Shown in pieces: positions 8,737 to 17,392 of a DNA stretch of 64,000 bases (position 1 is the stretch's first letter; every line of letters starts with the position of its first letter). Under the pieces are notes generated by a model. It did no database searches. It worked only from the letters and a program-made list of their open reading frames with translations, and was not told where the DNA came from. Made by a program: the position numbers and the translations under genes. Where the stretch lies: NCBI GenBank assembly GCA_004144185.1, contig SEFP01000002.1, positions 806,001-870,000 of the forward strand. The letters run 5' to 3'. The DNA is from Sphingobacteriales bacterium. Its GTDB lineage: Bacteria > Bacteroidota > Bacteroidia > Chitinophagales > Chitinophagaceae.

Positions 8737-9442
8737 CATTGAGTAACCGAAAATACGCCGCGCCGGTCATTGCAGCGGTCTCGGTCCGCAGCCGGTTTAA
8801 GCCAAGCGTAACCGGCCTGGCGCCCGCTCCCAGCGCGGCCAGGACTTCCGCTTCTGTAAAATCGCCTTCCGGACCAATCAGCAGGCAGGCATTCGTACCC
8901 GGTTGCAGCACGTCCCGGAACGACTGACGCGGCCCGCTGTCCATACAGTGGGCCATCAGCAACTGCCCATTGAAGGGTTGTTGCAGAAACGATTGAAGCT
9001 TCTGAGGCGCTTCCAGCTGCGGCAGCCAGTATTGCTGACTTTGCTGCATCGCAGAAACCAGAATCGCCTCCCAGCGTTCTTTCCGGAATTTTTCGGTTTC
9101 GCTTCGTTGTACCAGCAGTGGTACAATCCGGGATACACCCAGTTCCGTAACCTTCTCCAGCAGCCACTCGTTGCGGGCAGCCGCTTTCGTAAAGGCTACT
9201 GCGAGTGTGAGCCGGGGCTGAGGTTCTGGTATCCGTTCGATCTGTTGAATCTGTACAGACGCTCGTTTCTTTCCGGTTTCAGCCAGCACGCCTGACGCTT
9301 TTGTACCATGCCCATCGGTAAGGAGCAGTTCAAATCCAACCTCTTTTCGCAACACCTGTACCAGATGCCGGGCCGTTTCTTCCGGAAGATCTAACACGCC
9401 ACCAGCTTTCGGAATGTCAGGGGTATAAAACAGTGGATGCAT
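8729..9442 (-). CDS. rsmE: 16S rRNA (uracil-1498-N3)-methyltransferase RsmE
   Basis: SAM-dependent SPOUT-family methyltransferase that modifies U1498 of 16S rRNA. The 237-residue protein has the N-terminal PUA-like part (HPLFYTPDI, LPEETARHLVQVLRKEVG) and the knotted C-terminal domain: KAAARNEWLLEKVTELGV, PLLVQRSETEKFRKERW, CLLIGPEGDFTEAEV (SAM-binding GPEGG-type loop with D at the fourth position) and LGLNRLRTETAAMTG. Length and order are normal for the family. It heads a two-gene operon with the DUF4159 gene. Confidence 0.95.
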   Translation of the reverse strand: MHPLFYTPDIPKAGGVLDLPEETARHLVQVLRKEVGFELLLTDGHGTKASGVLAETGKKRASVQIQQIERIPEPQPRLTLAVAFTKAAARNEWLLEKVTELGVSRIVPLLVQRSETEKFRKERWEAILVSAMQQSQQYWLPQLEAPQKLQSFLQQPFNGQLLMAHCMDSGPRQSFRDVLQPGTNACLLIGPEGDFTEAEVLAALGAGARPVTLGLNRLRTETAAMTGAAYFRLLNDA

Positions 9443-9477
9443 TGCGGTAAAAGTACGCCCGGCTCCAAAAGCCTGTT

Positions 9478-10059
9478 TTACAATATACCCACCAGATCGG
9501 TTTCCATCAGTTTCCGCAGGTTGATCAGCGCATAGCGCATCCGGCCCAGCGCGGTATTGATCGACACACCGGTTTCCTCGGCAATTTCTTTAAAGGACAG
9601 TTCGCCATAGATGCGCAGGATCACGACCTTTTGCTGCTCTTCCGGAAGCTGGCCGATCAACGCGTGAATGCCCGATTCGGTTTGTTGCTTTTCCAGCCGC
9701 AGTTCAGGTACAGAGCTACCGGTCAGGTGATCCAACACCTGATCGTCGCCGCAATAGACTGTAGCATGCGTACGGGTGCGCCGGAAATGATCCATACACA
9801 GATTGTGAGCGACCCGTAGCGCCCAGGGCAGAAATTTGCCCTGCTCGTCGTAGCGGCCCTCGCGTAGGGTCCGCAGAATCTTTAGAAAGCAGTCCTGAAA
9901 TAAATCTTCCGCCAGGTTGCGCTCTTTAACCAACAGATAAATGCTGGTGAAGATGCGGTCCTTGTAGCGAACCAATAAGATTTCGAAAGCCGGTTGATCG
10001 CCTGCCAGGAAAGCAGCAATCAAAGTGGCATCAGAAGCTGCCGGATACAGAATGGGCAT
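9478..10059 (-). CDS. ECF RNA polymerase sigma factor
   Basis: The 193-residue sigma-70-family protein has region 2 (FEILLVRYKDRIFTSIYLLV, then AEDLFQDCFLKILRTLREG with the core-binding DLFQD motif) and region 4 helix-turn-helix (LPEEQQKVVILRIYGELSFK, then EIAEETGVSINTALGRMRYA). No anti-sigma gene adjoins it, unlike the second ECF sigma in this window at 48.1 kb. I start it at the inner ATG (PILYPAASDATLIAAFLAGD), six codons into the longer frame, since ECF proteins normally begin shortly before the D..L...F..GD motif. The 270-base upstream gap holds no gene and probably contains its promoter. Confidence 0.9.
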   Translation of the reverse strand: MPILYPAASDATLIAAFLAGDQPAFEILLVRYKDRIFTSIYLLVKERNLAEDLFQDCFLKILRTLREGRYDEQGKFLPWALRVAHNLCMDHFRRTRTHATVYCGDDQVLDHLTGSSVPELRLEKQQTESGIHALIGQLPEEQQKVVILRIYGELSFKEIAEETGVSINTALGRMRYALINLRKLMETDLVGIL

Positions 10060-10295
10060 GGGGTAAAACGAATACAAAAAGAAAAACCTTACGGAGCAGG
10101 GTTTTCAATAAAAAAAATGTAGTCGTTCTACGATAGGCGGTAAATTCTGTAAAAAAGAAGGTGCTGAAACGTTAAAACGCAGCGAACGTCTTTTTCCACT
10201 ACGCTACGGAAAAGGCAGCCGAGGGAGAGACGGCAGTAACAGAACGAAAGGTTGGGTAAACGCTAAAATTTTTCCGGAAATTTTTCAAACAAAAA

Positions 10296-10319
10296 ACCGG
10301 CAGTAACGCTACTGCCGGT
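10296..10319 (-). terminator. Rho-independent terminator of the T9SS type B gene
   Basis: ACCGGCAGTA, loop, TACTGCCGGT, with the minus-strand T-run provided by the A-tract at 10290-10295. It lies 25 bases beyond the stop at 10345. Confidence 0.85.
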
Positions 10320-10344
10320 GTCTGTATTGGTGTTTTTGAAAACG

Positions 10345-12381
10345 TTATCGGATCAGCGTGACATCGCCCGATTTGGTGATTCGTTGGCCACTCGGACAGA
10401 AGCCGTCAATCTCCCAGACATAAACGCCCGGCTCTGCGGCACCACCATTGTACTGGCCATCCCATCCTCCGGTCAGATCTGAAGAGGTGTACACCTGCTG
10501 TCCCCAACGGTTAAAGATCCGGAAAGAAATCAGTTTTACCAGCTGTTTGTTCAGCAATCCGAACCGGCGGATGCCATCGATGCTGCTTTCCGGCGCAAAG
10601 GCATTCGGCAGATGGATGTCCTCACAGAGTACACGGACCACCACGCTATCCGTCCGGCGACAAACCAGTTCCGGGGTGGTGTGAATGGCGGTAAAATAGT
10701 AGGTATAGTTGGTAAACGGCCGTGCAACAGGAAATGCCTTGGTAGGATCATCCAGATACGTCGCCGGCGACCACTCGTATGTAAATTCTGCCCCACGACT
10801 GGTCAGTGGTCCGCCCAATACAGTTGAGCTACCATCGATAAGCGTCCGGTCAGGACCGGCATCAGCTACATTTTCCACAACCCGTACGGTCACACTGGTA
10901 TCGATCGCACAGCCATCGGGATAGCTGAAATAGACCCGGTAGTCTGTGGTCCGTTCCGGAAAGGCCCGGATCTCGTTGCTGACGGTGCTGGTGATGTTGT
11001 AATCCGGCGACCAGCGCAGGCTGTCTGCAGTCAGCGACTGGGCAATCAAGTTGATGGTATCTCCCTGGCAGATCAGCGTATCGTTGGAAATGTTGATACC
11101 CGGTTGCGGCAACACCACAATCTGGCGACAGAAGGTCCGCATATTAGGCAGTCCGTCATTGATGGTCAGATTGACCGTATAAGTGCCGGTCGTATCATAA
11201 CTGTATACCGGTGGCGTAGCGCTGGTACTGGCTGCGACGGTAGAACGGGTACAGCCACCAAATTTCACTTCTGTAAGCGTATTGTTGGTGTTGACCACAT
11301 AGGCATACAGGTTGGCACCATCCCGCTGAAACCGCGTCATACCGGTAGGACCGGAGAAGTCGTTTGCAGCTGAGATTACGGCGGTTACGTCTGCAGGATT
11401 GGAGGACACATCCCCATTGGCATTCAGGCGAACCCGGATTGCAGTATTGGAAAGGGTGTTGGCAAGGAGCAGATACGGACGGTCGCAATCCCGGTAATAC
11501 GCCAGGCCGGAGGGCTGGTACAGGTTGTTGTAAAGGTTGCTGAGATTGGTACCGACAGGAGTTGTCCCGAGAGAAGCACCAAAATTGAGGATCGTCAGCG
11601 ACGAGTTGCCGGTATTGGTCACGTAAATCCGGTTCACGCCATTGATCTGGGAAACCGTCAGATGCCCCGGTTGATTGAGCGAACCGATGTTTCCGATGTC
11701 TACAAAAGAAGGTGTAATCGAGATATTGGTCCCAAAATTGACCCGGACCAAGGTAGAGGAACCCGCGTTCAGGATATAGCCGAAGTACTGGTCGGCTTCC
11801 TGCGTGATGTACAGATCTTTCGGAGCATTCAGAACGCCGCCCGGATTGCCCATATTCACACTGAGCGGCCGGTTGCCCAGGCTGCTGCCGAAATCGAAGC
11901 GGGCCAGACTGGAATTGGCTGCGTTGGAACCGCCGGTCAGAAACAGATACCAGCTGCCTTTGGTACGCATCAGGAACATACCTCCCCCGGTATCCGGAAC
12001 TGTAGTATCGTACGATCCCATTGGAGTCACGAGCGGCAGGTTGGCGAGTGTGGCACCGAAATCAAGACGAACGAGGCTTTTTTCAGCGCGGTTGAGGATA
12101 AAGGCGTAGTAACGACCGTTATCATCTTTGATGGCTTCGATGGCTGATGGCTCCCGAAACTGATAGCCCCCACCCAGATTCCGGATGGTTGGACTGCTGC
12201 TTAGGGTACCGGGGCAGAAACTCCAGTAATACGAAGAGGCATTGGTCTGCGTGGGCAATAGCCGGATCGCCTGCCGTACACAAACCGTATCAGGCGCTGT
12301 AAACAGGGTGTCTTGGGCACGCAACAGGCCCGGCAATGCGAAAAGTACCGTCACAAAGACCAGTAAAAAACGCTTCATCAT
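10345..12381 (-). CDS. secreted propeller/PKD protein with T9SS type B (gliding-motility) sorting domain
   Basis: The 678-residue exported protein starts with a signal peptide (KRFLLVFVTVLFALPGLLRA, then QDT); the longer frame to 12576 adds an unlikely N-terminus. Residues of roughly 60-380 carry four or more repeats with a core such as RFDFGSSLGNRPLSVNMG or LNFGASLGTTP, suggesting a beta-propeller. A PKD-like segment follows (YSYDTTGTYTVNLTINDG). The last ~85 residues are a gliding-motility-associated C-terminal domain: LPNAFAPES, FRIFNRWGQQVYTS, GWDGQYNGGAAEPGVYVWEI. It should therefore be delivered to the cell surface by T9SS. Cargo function is unknown; probably an adhesin or surface binding protein. 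Divergent from the S46 peptidase gene. Confidence 0.88.
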   Translation of the reverse strand: MMKRFLLVFVTVLFALPGLLRAQDTLFTAPDTVCVRQAIRLLPTQTNASSYYWSFCPGTLSSSPTIRNLGGGYQFREPSAIEAIKDDNGRYYAFILNRAEKSLVRLDFGATLANLPLVTPMGSYDTTVPDTGGGMFLMRTKGSWYLFLTGGSNAANSSLARFDFGSSLGNRPLSVNMGNPGGVLNAPKDLYITQEADQYFGYILNAGSSTLVRVNFGTNISITPSFVDIGNIGSLNQPGHLTVSQINGVNRIYVTNTGNSSLTILNFGASLGTTPVGTNLSNLYNNLYQPSGLAYYRDCDRPYLLLANTLSNTAIRVRLNANGDVSSNPADVTAVISAANDFSGPTGMTRFQRDGANLYAYVVNTNNTLTEVKFGGCTRSTVAASTSATPPVYSYDTTGTYTVNLTINDGLPNMRTFCRQIVVLPQPGINISNDTLICQGDTINLIAQSLTADSLRWSPDYNITSTVSNEIRAFPERTTDYRVYFSYPDGCAIDTSVTVRVVENVADAGPDRTLIDGSSTVLGGPLTSRGAEFTYEWSPATYLDDPTKAFPVARPFTNYTYYFTAIHTTPELVCRRTDSVVVRVLCEDIHLPNAFAPESSIDGIRRFGLLNKQLVKLISFRIFNRWGQQVYTSSDLTGGWDGQYNGGAAEPGVYVWEIDGFCPSGQRITKSGDVTLIR

Positions 12382-12500
12382 GGATAATCTGAAAGTAAAG
12401 GCAGGTATCATTCGGTAAAGAATACAGAAAGGACAATATCCCTGTAAAGTTGGGCTAATATAGCTTGGAGAACGGAATTTTTTTAGCGCGGCGGGAGAAT

Positions 12501-12508
12501 TATTTTTG
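12501..12508 (+). promoter_or_regulatory. -7 promoter box of the S46 peptidase gene
   Basis: TATTTTTG fits TAnnTTTG, 21 bases before the ATG at 12530. A T-rich stretch at 12478-12485 is placed where the -33 TTTG should be (spacing about 18). Confidence 0.5.
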
Positions 12509-12529
12509 ACCCTTCCTCCTTTCCTATTT

Positions 12530-14674
12530 ATGAAGCGATTCTTAGTCCTTTTCTCCAGCCTGCTGCTGGGCTGCATTTTTCAGGTTTCCGCCCGCGAAGG
12601 CATGTGGCTGCCTCCCCTGCTTTCCGGACAGGCCGCGGCCATGCGCAGCGCCGGCTTACAGATCCCCGTCAGCGAACTGTATAACGAACGTGGTACCGGT
12701 CTCAACGAAGCGGTTGTTCGCTTTGGTGGCGGCTGTACGGGTGAGTTGATTTCCGGAAACGGGTTGTTGCTTACCAACCACCACTGTGGGTATGGTACGG
12801 TACAGGGCCTTTCCTCTGCTGCCAACGATTACTTTGCCCGTGGGTTCTGGGCTATGAAGCCGGGTGAAGAAATTCCCTGTCCGGGACTGACTGTTGCCAT
12901 CGTACGGCGAATGGAAAACGTCACCGATGTGATTCTGAACGGGTTGCCGGACGCGCTTCCGGAAACAACCCGCGATTCTATCATCAGTCAGCGCATCCGG
13001 AATCTGGAAGCCAGCTACCGGAACAGCAATCTGGGTCTGGAGCCTTCAGTAAGCGCTTATTACAACGGCAACCAGTACTGGGTCTCGCTGATGGAGGTGT
13101 TCCGTGATATCCGGCTGGTTGGATTCCCACCCAATGGCATTGGTCAGTTTGGCGGCGATGCCGACAACTGGATGTGGCCCCGCCATACCGGCGATTTTTC
13201 CATGTTCCGCGTGTACGCCGGTGCGGATAATAAGCCGGCCGATTACAACCGGTCGAACAAGCCCTTCAAACCCCGGCGGTTTTTAACCCTCAACGCCAAA
13301 GGCGTCAAGGAAGGGGATTTTACGATGGTTTATGGCTTTCCCGGTGCCACCCAGGAATACCTGGCTGCTACACAGATCGCCCAGATTGCCGACATTACCG
13401 ACCCGATCCGCATCGAAGCGCGCAGTGCCCGCCTCGCGGCCTGGACGCAACACATGCAGGCCAACCGGAACGTTTTCCTGCAATACACCTCCAAGCGCGC
13501 CGGAGTAGCCAATGGCTGGAAAAAATGGCAGGGCGAAGTGCAGGGCCTGAAAGCGGCCAATGTCGTTGCCAAGCGCCGCGAAACCGAAAACCGCTTTCAA
13601 TACTGGACCCAGTCCGATACAAGCCTGCCGTATGCTGATGATGTGCTGTCGCGTATCAACGCCAATATCAATGAAGCCAACCGCGTGCTGCCCGCCGAAA
13701 TCTACTTTCAGGAAGCAGTACTGGGCGTTGAACTGATTGCCCGTGGCGCAGTGCTTGACCGGATGGCGACTGCCCTGCAAACCACCGACCCGGCCAAAGA
13801 ACTGCAAAAGGCCGTTGCAGGCTGGGAAGGCTTTTACAAAAACTACGATTCCGGAACGGATCAGGCAGTGTTTGATAAGCTGATGCCCCTTTTCTTCAGC
13901 CGGGTTCCGGAAGCATTTATTCCAGACGTTTTCCGGAGTCAACTGGCCCGCTATCACGGTAATTTCCGGGAATGGTCGGCCGAGCTTTACAGCCAGTCGA
14001 TTGCAGCCGGCCGCAACCGCTTTGAAGCATTTTTAAAAGAAGCCACACCAGCTTCGCTTTCACAGTTGCAAGCCGATCCGGCCTTACAATTGTACCGGGC
14101 TGCGATGCAAACCCGTCGTACGGCTATTGCCCCAGTGCTGGCAGCGGCCCAGCAACGCCTGACAACCCTTTCCCGATTGCATCGCAAAGCCCAGATAGCG
14201 GCTGATTCAGCAGCTATTGCGTATCCGGATGCCAACAGTACGTTGCGACTGGCCTATGGTCAGGTCAAAGGCATCGATCCCGATGGCCCGGCACCGTACT
14301 CCTACCAGACATTCTTGAGCGAAGCCATTGCCAAAGACAACCCACAGGTGGCTGAATTTCAGGTGCCGCAAAAGCTTAAAACGCTGTATGCCAGCCGTGA
14401 CTTCGGACGCTGGGGCAATAAGACCAACGTTCCGGTTGCTTTTATCGCCGACAACCATACTACTGGTGGCAACAGCGGATCACCGGTTCTGAATACCAAA
14501 GGCGAACTGATTGGGACCAACTTCGACCGGATCTGGGAAGGCACCATGAGCGACCTGTATTTCGATCCGTCCCGCAGCCGCAACATCAGCCTTGATATCC
14601 GCTATACCTTGTTTGTTATTGAAAAATTCGGCGGAGCCGGCTGGCTGCTCAACGAGATGAAAATTGTCCGGTAA
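12530..14674 (+). CDS. S46 family dipeptidyl-peptidase (DPP7/DPP11-like)
   Basis: The 714-residue exported serine peptidase removes dipeptides from oligopeptide N-termini in the periplasm. Signal peptide KRFLVLFSSLLLGCIFQVSA is followed by REGMWLPPLL, the S46 N-terminus (W binds the substrate amino end). The catalytic His block is LLTNHHCGYGTVQGLSS, the Asp region is GQFGGDADNWMWPRHTGDF, and the Ser block is TTGGNSGSPVLNTKGELIG, followed by FDRIWEGTMSDLYFDP and RNISLDIRYTLF, which form the S1 pocket and C-terminal strand. All catalytic blocks are intact. I cannot decide between DPP7 and DPP11 specificity. The start is the ATG at 12530; the TTG at 12506 would precede the signal peptide. The 3' end overlaps a convergent gene by 26 bases. 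Confidence 0.95.
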   Translation: MKRFLVLFSSLLLGCIFQVSAREGMWLPPLLSGQAAAMRSAGLQIPVSELYNERGTGLNEAVVRFGGGCTGELISGNGLLLTNHHCGYGTVQGLSSAANDYFARGFWAMKPGEEIPCPGLTVAIVRRMENVTDVILNGLPDALPETTRDSIISQRIRNLEASYRNSNLGLEPSVSAYYNGNQYWVSLMEVFRDIRLVGFPPNGIGQFGGDADNWMWPRHTGDFSMFRVYAGADNKPADYNRSNKPFKPRRFLTLNAKGVKEGDFTMVYGFPGATQEYLAATQIAQIADITDPIRIEARSARLAAWTQHMQANRNVFLQYTSKRAGVANGWKKWQGEVQGLKAANVVAKRRETENRFQYWTQSDTSLPYADDVLSRINANINEANRVLPAEIYFQEAVLGVELIARGAVLDRMATALQTTDPAKELQKAVAGWEGFYKNYDSGTDQAVFDKLMPLFFSRVPEAFIPDVFRSQLARYHGNFREWSAELYSQSIAAGRNRFEAFLKEATPASLSQLQADPALQLYRAAMQTRRTAIAPVLAAAQQRLTTLSRLHRKAQIAADSAAIAYPDANSTLRLAYGQVKGIDPDGPAPYSYQTFLSEAIAKDNPQVAEFQVPQKLKTLYASRDFGRWGNKTNVPVAFIADNHTTGGNSGSPVLNTKGELIGTNFDRIWEGTMSDLYFDPSRSRNISLDIRYTLFVIEKFGGAGWLLNEMKIVR

Positions 14675-15203
14675 CGGAAGATTCAATCAGTGCATTAAAA
14701 GCCTGGAGGAGCTGCATGAGGCGTTCGGCGAGCGAATCCTCTACAGGCGTTCCGGAAGCGATCAGCTTTCCTTTAATCCCCGGAATTAAAAGCGTCGTAT
14801 CCGGACGGAATCGGGCCTGTAAGGTTCTGAACAGCAACTGAAGCTCTTCATGTGCTTTCTCGCCACTGGCCGAGGCCGTAATAAGAGCAACCGGCTTTTC
14901 TGAGAACACAGTGGTCGCCACGCACCACTCGATCAGATTTTTCAGTCCGCTCGGAATGCTGAACACATACTCAGGCGTGCAGATCAGCACGCCATCTGCC
15001 GTATCGATGAGGTTCCGGAAGTGATTTACCGCTTCCGGAACCTCATTTAAGGTTTGAGCCGGGTCAAACGGTGGCAGCGTTTTAAGGCGTTCCGGAAACA
15101 CAAACCGGAACAGGTCTTTGGAGGTATCAGCTAAATAGTCCAGCAGTTGCTGGTTGGCCGCACCGTCCGCAGCGCTTCCGTTAATAGCCAAAATGGTTTT
15201 CAT
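14649..15203 (-). CDS. NADPH-dependent FMN reductase family protein
   Basis: The 184-residue flavodoxin-fold oxidoreductase has the start KTILAINGSAADGAANQQLL (FMN-phosphate loop) and the isoalloxazine-binding TADGVLICTPEYVFSIPSGL followed by KNLIEWC, hallmarks of the NADPH_dep FMN reductase family (PF03358). It likely reduces FMN or quinones using NAD(P)H in the cytoplasm. I chose the ATG at 15203 because the earlier one adds nine residues before the beta-1 strand. Its last eight codons are read antisense to the last codons of the S46 gene (14649-14674). Upstream and in the same direction lies the DUF1501 gene, 50 bases away. Confidence 0.9.
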   Translation of the reverse strand: MKTILAINGSAADGAANQQLLDYLADTSKDLFRFVFPERLKTLPPFDPAQTLNEVPEAVNHFRNLIDTADGVLICTPEYVFSIPSGLKNLIEWCVATTVFSEKPVALITASASGEKAHEELQLLFRTLQARFRPDTTLLIPGIKGKLIASGTPVEDSLAERLMQLLQAFNALIESSVTGQFSSR

Positions 15204-15253
15204 AGGAATTTTGTTCAGTTGATTACGCACAACCGAATATCCGAACCAGACCG

Positions 15254-16447
15254 CTATACAAAATCATACATACGCCGTTGGCCACCCAGAATCCGGGTGG
15301 GATCGGCCTGCAACCACTTCCGCAGTACCGTGGCATATACATCGCGGAAGTCTTCGGTGAAGATGAGGTCGCCGTCAGCCAGATTTTTTAAATCCGGAAG
15401 GGGGTTCAGCAGTCCTTTTTGCGCCAGCGCGCCACTCATAAAAAACATTTGGTTGGCCGTACCATGGTCGGTTCCGGAAGAGGCATTTTGAGCCACCCGA
15501 CGGCCAAATTCCGAAAATGTCATCAGCAGCACATCCTCGAATCGGCTCTGATCTTTCAGATCTTTTACAAAAGCTTCAACGGCATCATTGAGCTGGGTAA
15601 AGAGCGTTTTTTGCCGGCCTGCCTGACCACTGTGCGTATCAAAAGAGCCGATGGACAGGTAATACACCTGCGTATTGATATCGGAACCGATCAGGGATGC
15701 CACTTGTTTCAGATCTTTTCCGAGTGCCGTTGCCGGATAGGTCTGTGTAGTAGGCCGGACTTTGCTTTCCTTAAAAATATAATCGGCATTGGACAGTGTG
15801 TTGCCCAGGGTCTGATATAAATAATCGGCCGTTTCGTCGGTATGCCGGTGGGCCTTCTGAAGCTGCTGAAACAGCGGTTCGCGGGTCGTGCGGTACAGCC
15901 GCTGGGGATCTTTAACCGCCAGTGCTTTTTTGGCCTCGCCCTTCATCGCCAGACTCAGCATCGAATCCAGTTCCAATGCCTGCGTGGGGTGATCGCAGTT
16001 GTGACAGACGGCATCGAGATACCGGCCAATCCAGCCGGTTTGCAGGTATTCGGTACTGGCTGAGGCCGATTGCCAGATGTCCATGCTCCGGAAATGCGAT
16101 TTATCGGGCTGCGGGTAGCCTACATTGTTGAGTACTGCCAGTTCACCGGCATCATAGCAGTTCTTGAAGAATGGCAGCGCCGGATGCAACCCGGCGTCCG
16201 GGGTCAACGATAAGGTTTCGCCTGTACGCATGCGCAGGGTCGGCCGTGCGGTGTGGTACAGATCATTTGTTATTGGAATGATGGTATTGAGGCCATCATT
16301 GCCGCCGGTAAGCTGAATGATTACCAGCACCCGGTTGCTTCTTGGCAAAGGCGTACCGGATTCAAAAGCTTTTAGAAAGCGGGGCAGCAGCAGGGCGGCA
16401 GACGTCAGCGCACCCATTTTCAGAAACGACCGACGTTGGATCAGCAT
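15254..16447 (-). CDS. DUF1501 family protein with twin-arginine signal
   Basis: The 397-residue protein begins LIQRRSFLKMGALTSAALLL, a twin-arginine signal, so it is exported folded. Family features are RVLVIIQLTGGNDGLNTIIP, SHFRSMDIWQSA, FDTHSGQAGRQKTLFTQLND and LLMTFSEFGRRVAQNASSGT followed by DHG, reminiscent of the alkaline-phosphatase/sulfatase superfamily. Function is unknown. In many Bacteroidota it sits next to a DUF1800 partner gene; none is present here, where it is flanked by an FMN reductase and a small repeat protein. The longer frame to 16501 would bury the Tat signal, so the ATG at 16447 is the start. Confidence 0.9.
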   Translation of the reverse strand: MLIQRRSFLKMGALTSAALLLPRFLKAFESGTPLPRSNRVLVIIQLTGGNDGLNTIIPITNDLYHTARPTLRMRTGETLSLTPDAGLHPALPFFKNCYDAGELAVLNNVGYPQPDKSHFRSMDIWQSASASTEYLQTGWIGRYLDAVCHNCDHPTQALELDSMLSLAMKGEAKKALAVKDPQRLYRTTREPLFQQLQKAHRHTDETADYLYQTLGNTLSNADYIFKESKVRPTTQTYPATALGKDLKQVASLIGSDINTQVYYLSIGSFDTHSGQAGRQKTLFTQLNDAVEAFVKDLKDQSRFEDVLLMTFSEFGRRVAQNASSGTDHGTANQMFFMSGALAQKGLLNPLPDLKNLADGDLIFTEDFRDVYATVLRKWLQADPTRILGGQRRMYDFV

Positions 16448-16581
16448 AAGATAAAGAAGATAAGCGATTCCGGAATGGGATAGGACCGCCGGTACCCGCA
16501 AAGGATTACCTGTAGATGCCCGTTGCTTGGTTTTTTGGAATCGGTGTGGATCGGTCTGCCGGTGCGGAACCTGTGAAAAGC

Positions 16582-16620
16582 AAAAGCGTTGTTTCTGTTT
16601 TGAACAGAAACAACGCTTTT
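16582..16620 (-). terminator. Rho-independent terminator
   Basis: An 18-bp perfect inverted repeat (AAAAGCGTTGTTTCTGTT, 3-base loop, reverse complement) ends in T-runs on both strands. It lies 30 bases beyond the stop of the minus-strand gene at 16650 and seals it off from the DUF1501 gene. Confidence 0.88.
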
Positions 16621-16649
16621 AAAAATTGGATTGGCTGTACGCCGGAGGC

Positions 16650-17180
16650 TTACAGTTGGTTGTACACATTGGCATCCACCGAGCGGGAGATCCCAAAATA
16701 CTGGAAGGTTTTCTGACGGTAGTTCTTTTTCAGGTATGTATCGGTGTCGCCTTCTTCCGGAACGGTTACCCAGTCATTGCCTTTTTTCCAGCGGTATACG
16801 CCCATGGTATTGGGTCCGCGGCGGGTAAGGGCATAGTACTGAAGTTTTTTATTGGCGTAGCCCATCTTCATCATCTGGTCGTCCGTGTATTCATCTTCTG
16901 CGATGGACGCCTGATCTTTTGTTACCGGGTTGAACCAGGAGTACACTCCTACGCGACCTTCACCAGGTGTTTTGTAGGCTGTAAAAAGCATCATTTTGTC
17001 TTTCCAGCCCCAGTTCAACAACTGTCCTTCCTGATATTCGTTTTCGGCTACAGTTACGTAGTTATTGTCGGTTTTATTATACCACCGGTTTACGGCCACC
17101 AGATCGGAACGATCCTGCGCCAGGGCAGCGCTGCCTACGGTTGCAACGAGCGCAGCGGCGAGAACGAAGGTTTTTTTCAT
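16650..17180 (-). CDS. small exported protein with three internal repeats
   Basis: I do not recognise a named family with confidence. The 176-residue product has a clear signal peptide (KKTFVLAAALVATVGSAALA, then QDRSD). The mature part is three copies of a ~45-residue unit at about 27-72, 76-122 and 125-165, each with a W/Y-rich strand (NRWYNKTDNNYVTV, YSWFNPVTKDQASI, YRWKKGNDWVTV), an acidic turn, a basic-aromatic end (GWKDKMMLFTAY, GYANKKLQYYAL, NYRQKTFQYFGI). The pattern is distantly like DUF5648 repeats of secreted proteins. Probably periplasmic or secreted. It has its own terminator and is divergent from secA. Confidence 0.75.
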   Translation of the reverse strand: MKKTFVLAAALVATVGSAALAQDRSDLVAVNRWYNKTDNNYVTVAENEYQEGQLLNWGWKDKMMLFTAYKTPGEGRVGVYSWFNPVTKDQASIAEDEYTDDQMMKMGYANKKLQYYALTRRGPNTMGVYRWKKGNDWVTVPEEGDTDTYLKKNYRQKTFQYFGISRSVDANVYNQL

Positions 17181-17392
17181 GAGCAAAAATGCTTGGATTG
17201 TAGTAAATACAGCGCCAAAATACTGTAAAATATCCGGGCTTTGCAAGAGGCGGGTTAAAATTTTTTGGTACTTGGGTTCTATAGAGCCATATATCGGCAA
17301 AGAAATACGTTTAACGTACCTTCGGCGCCCGCTGAACCGTGGGTGGGATTTTATACGTTTCTACCGGTACAAAGCGCAATTTCTCTTATAAA

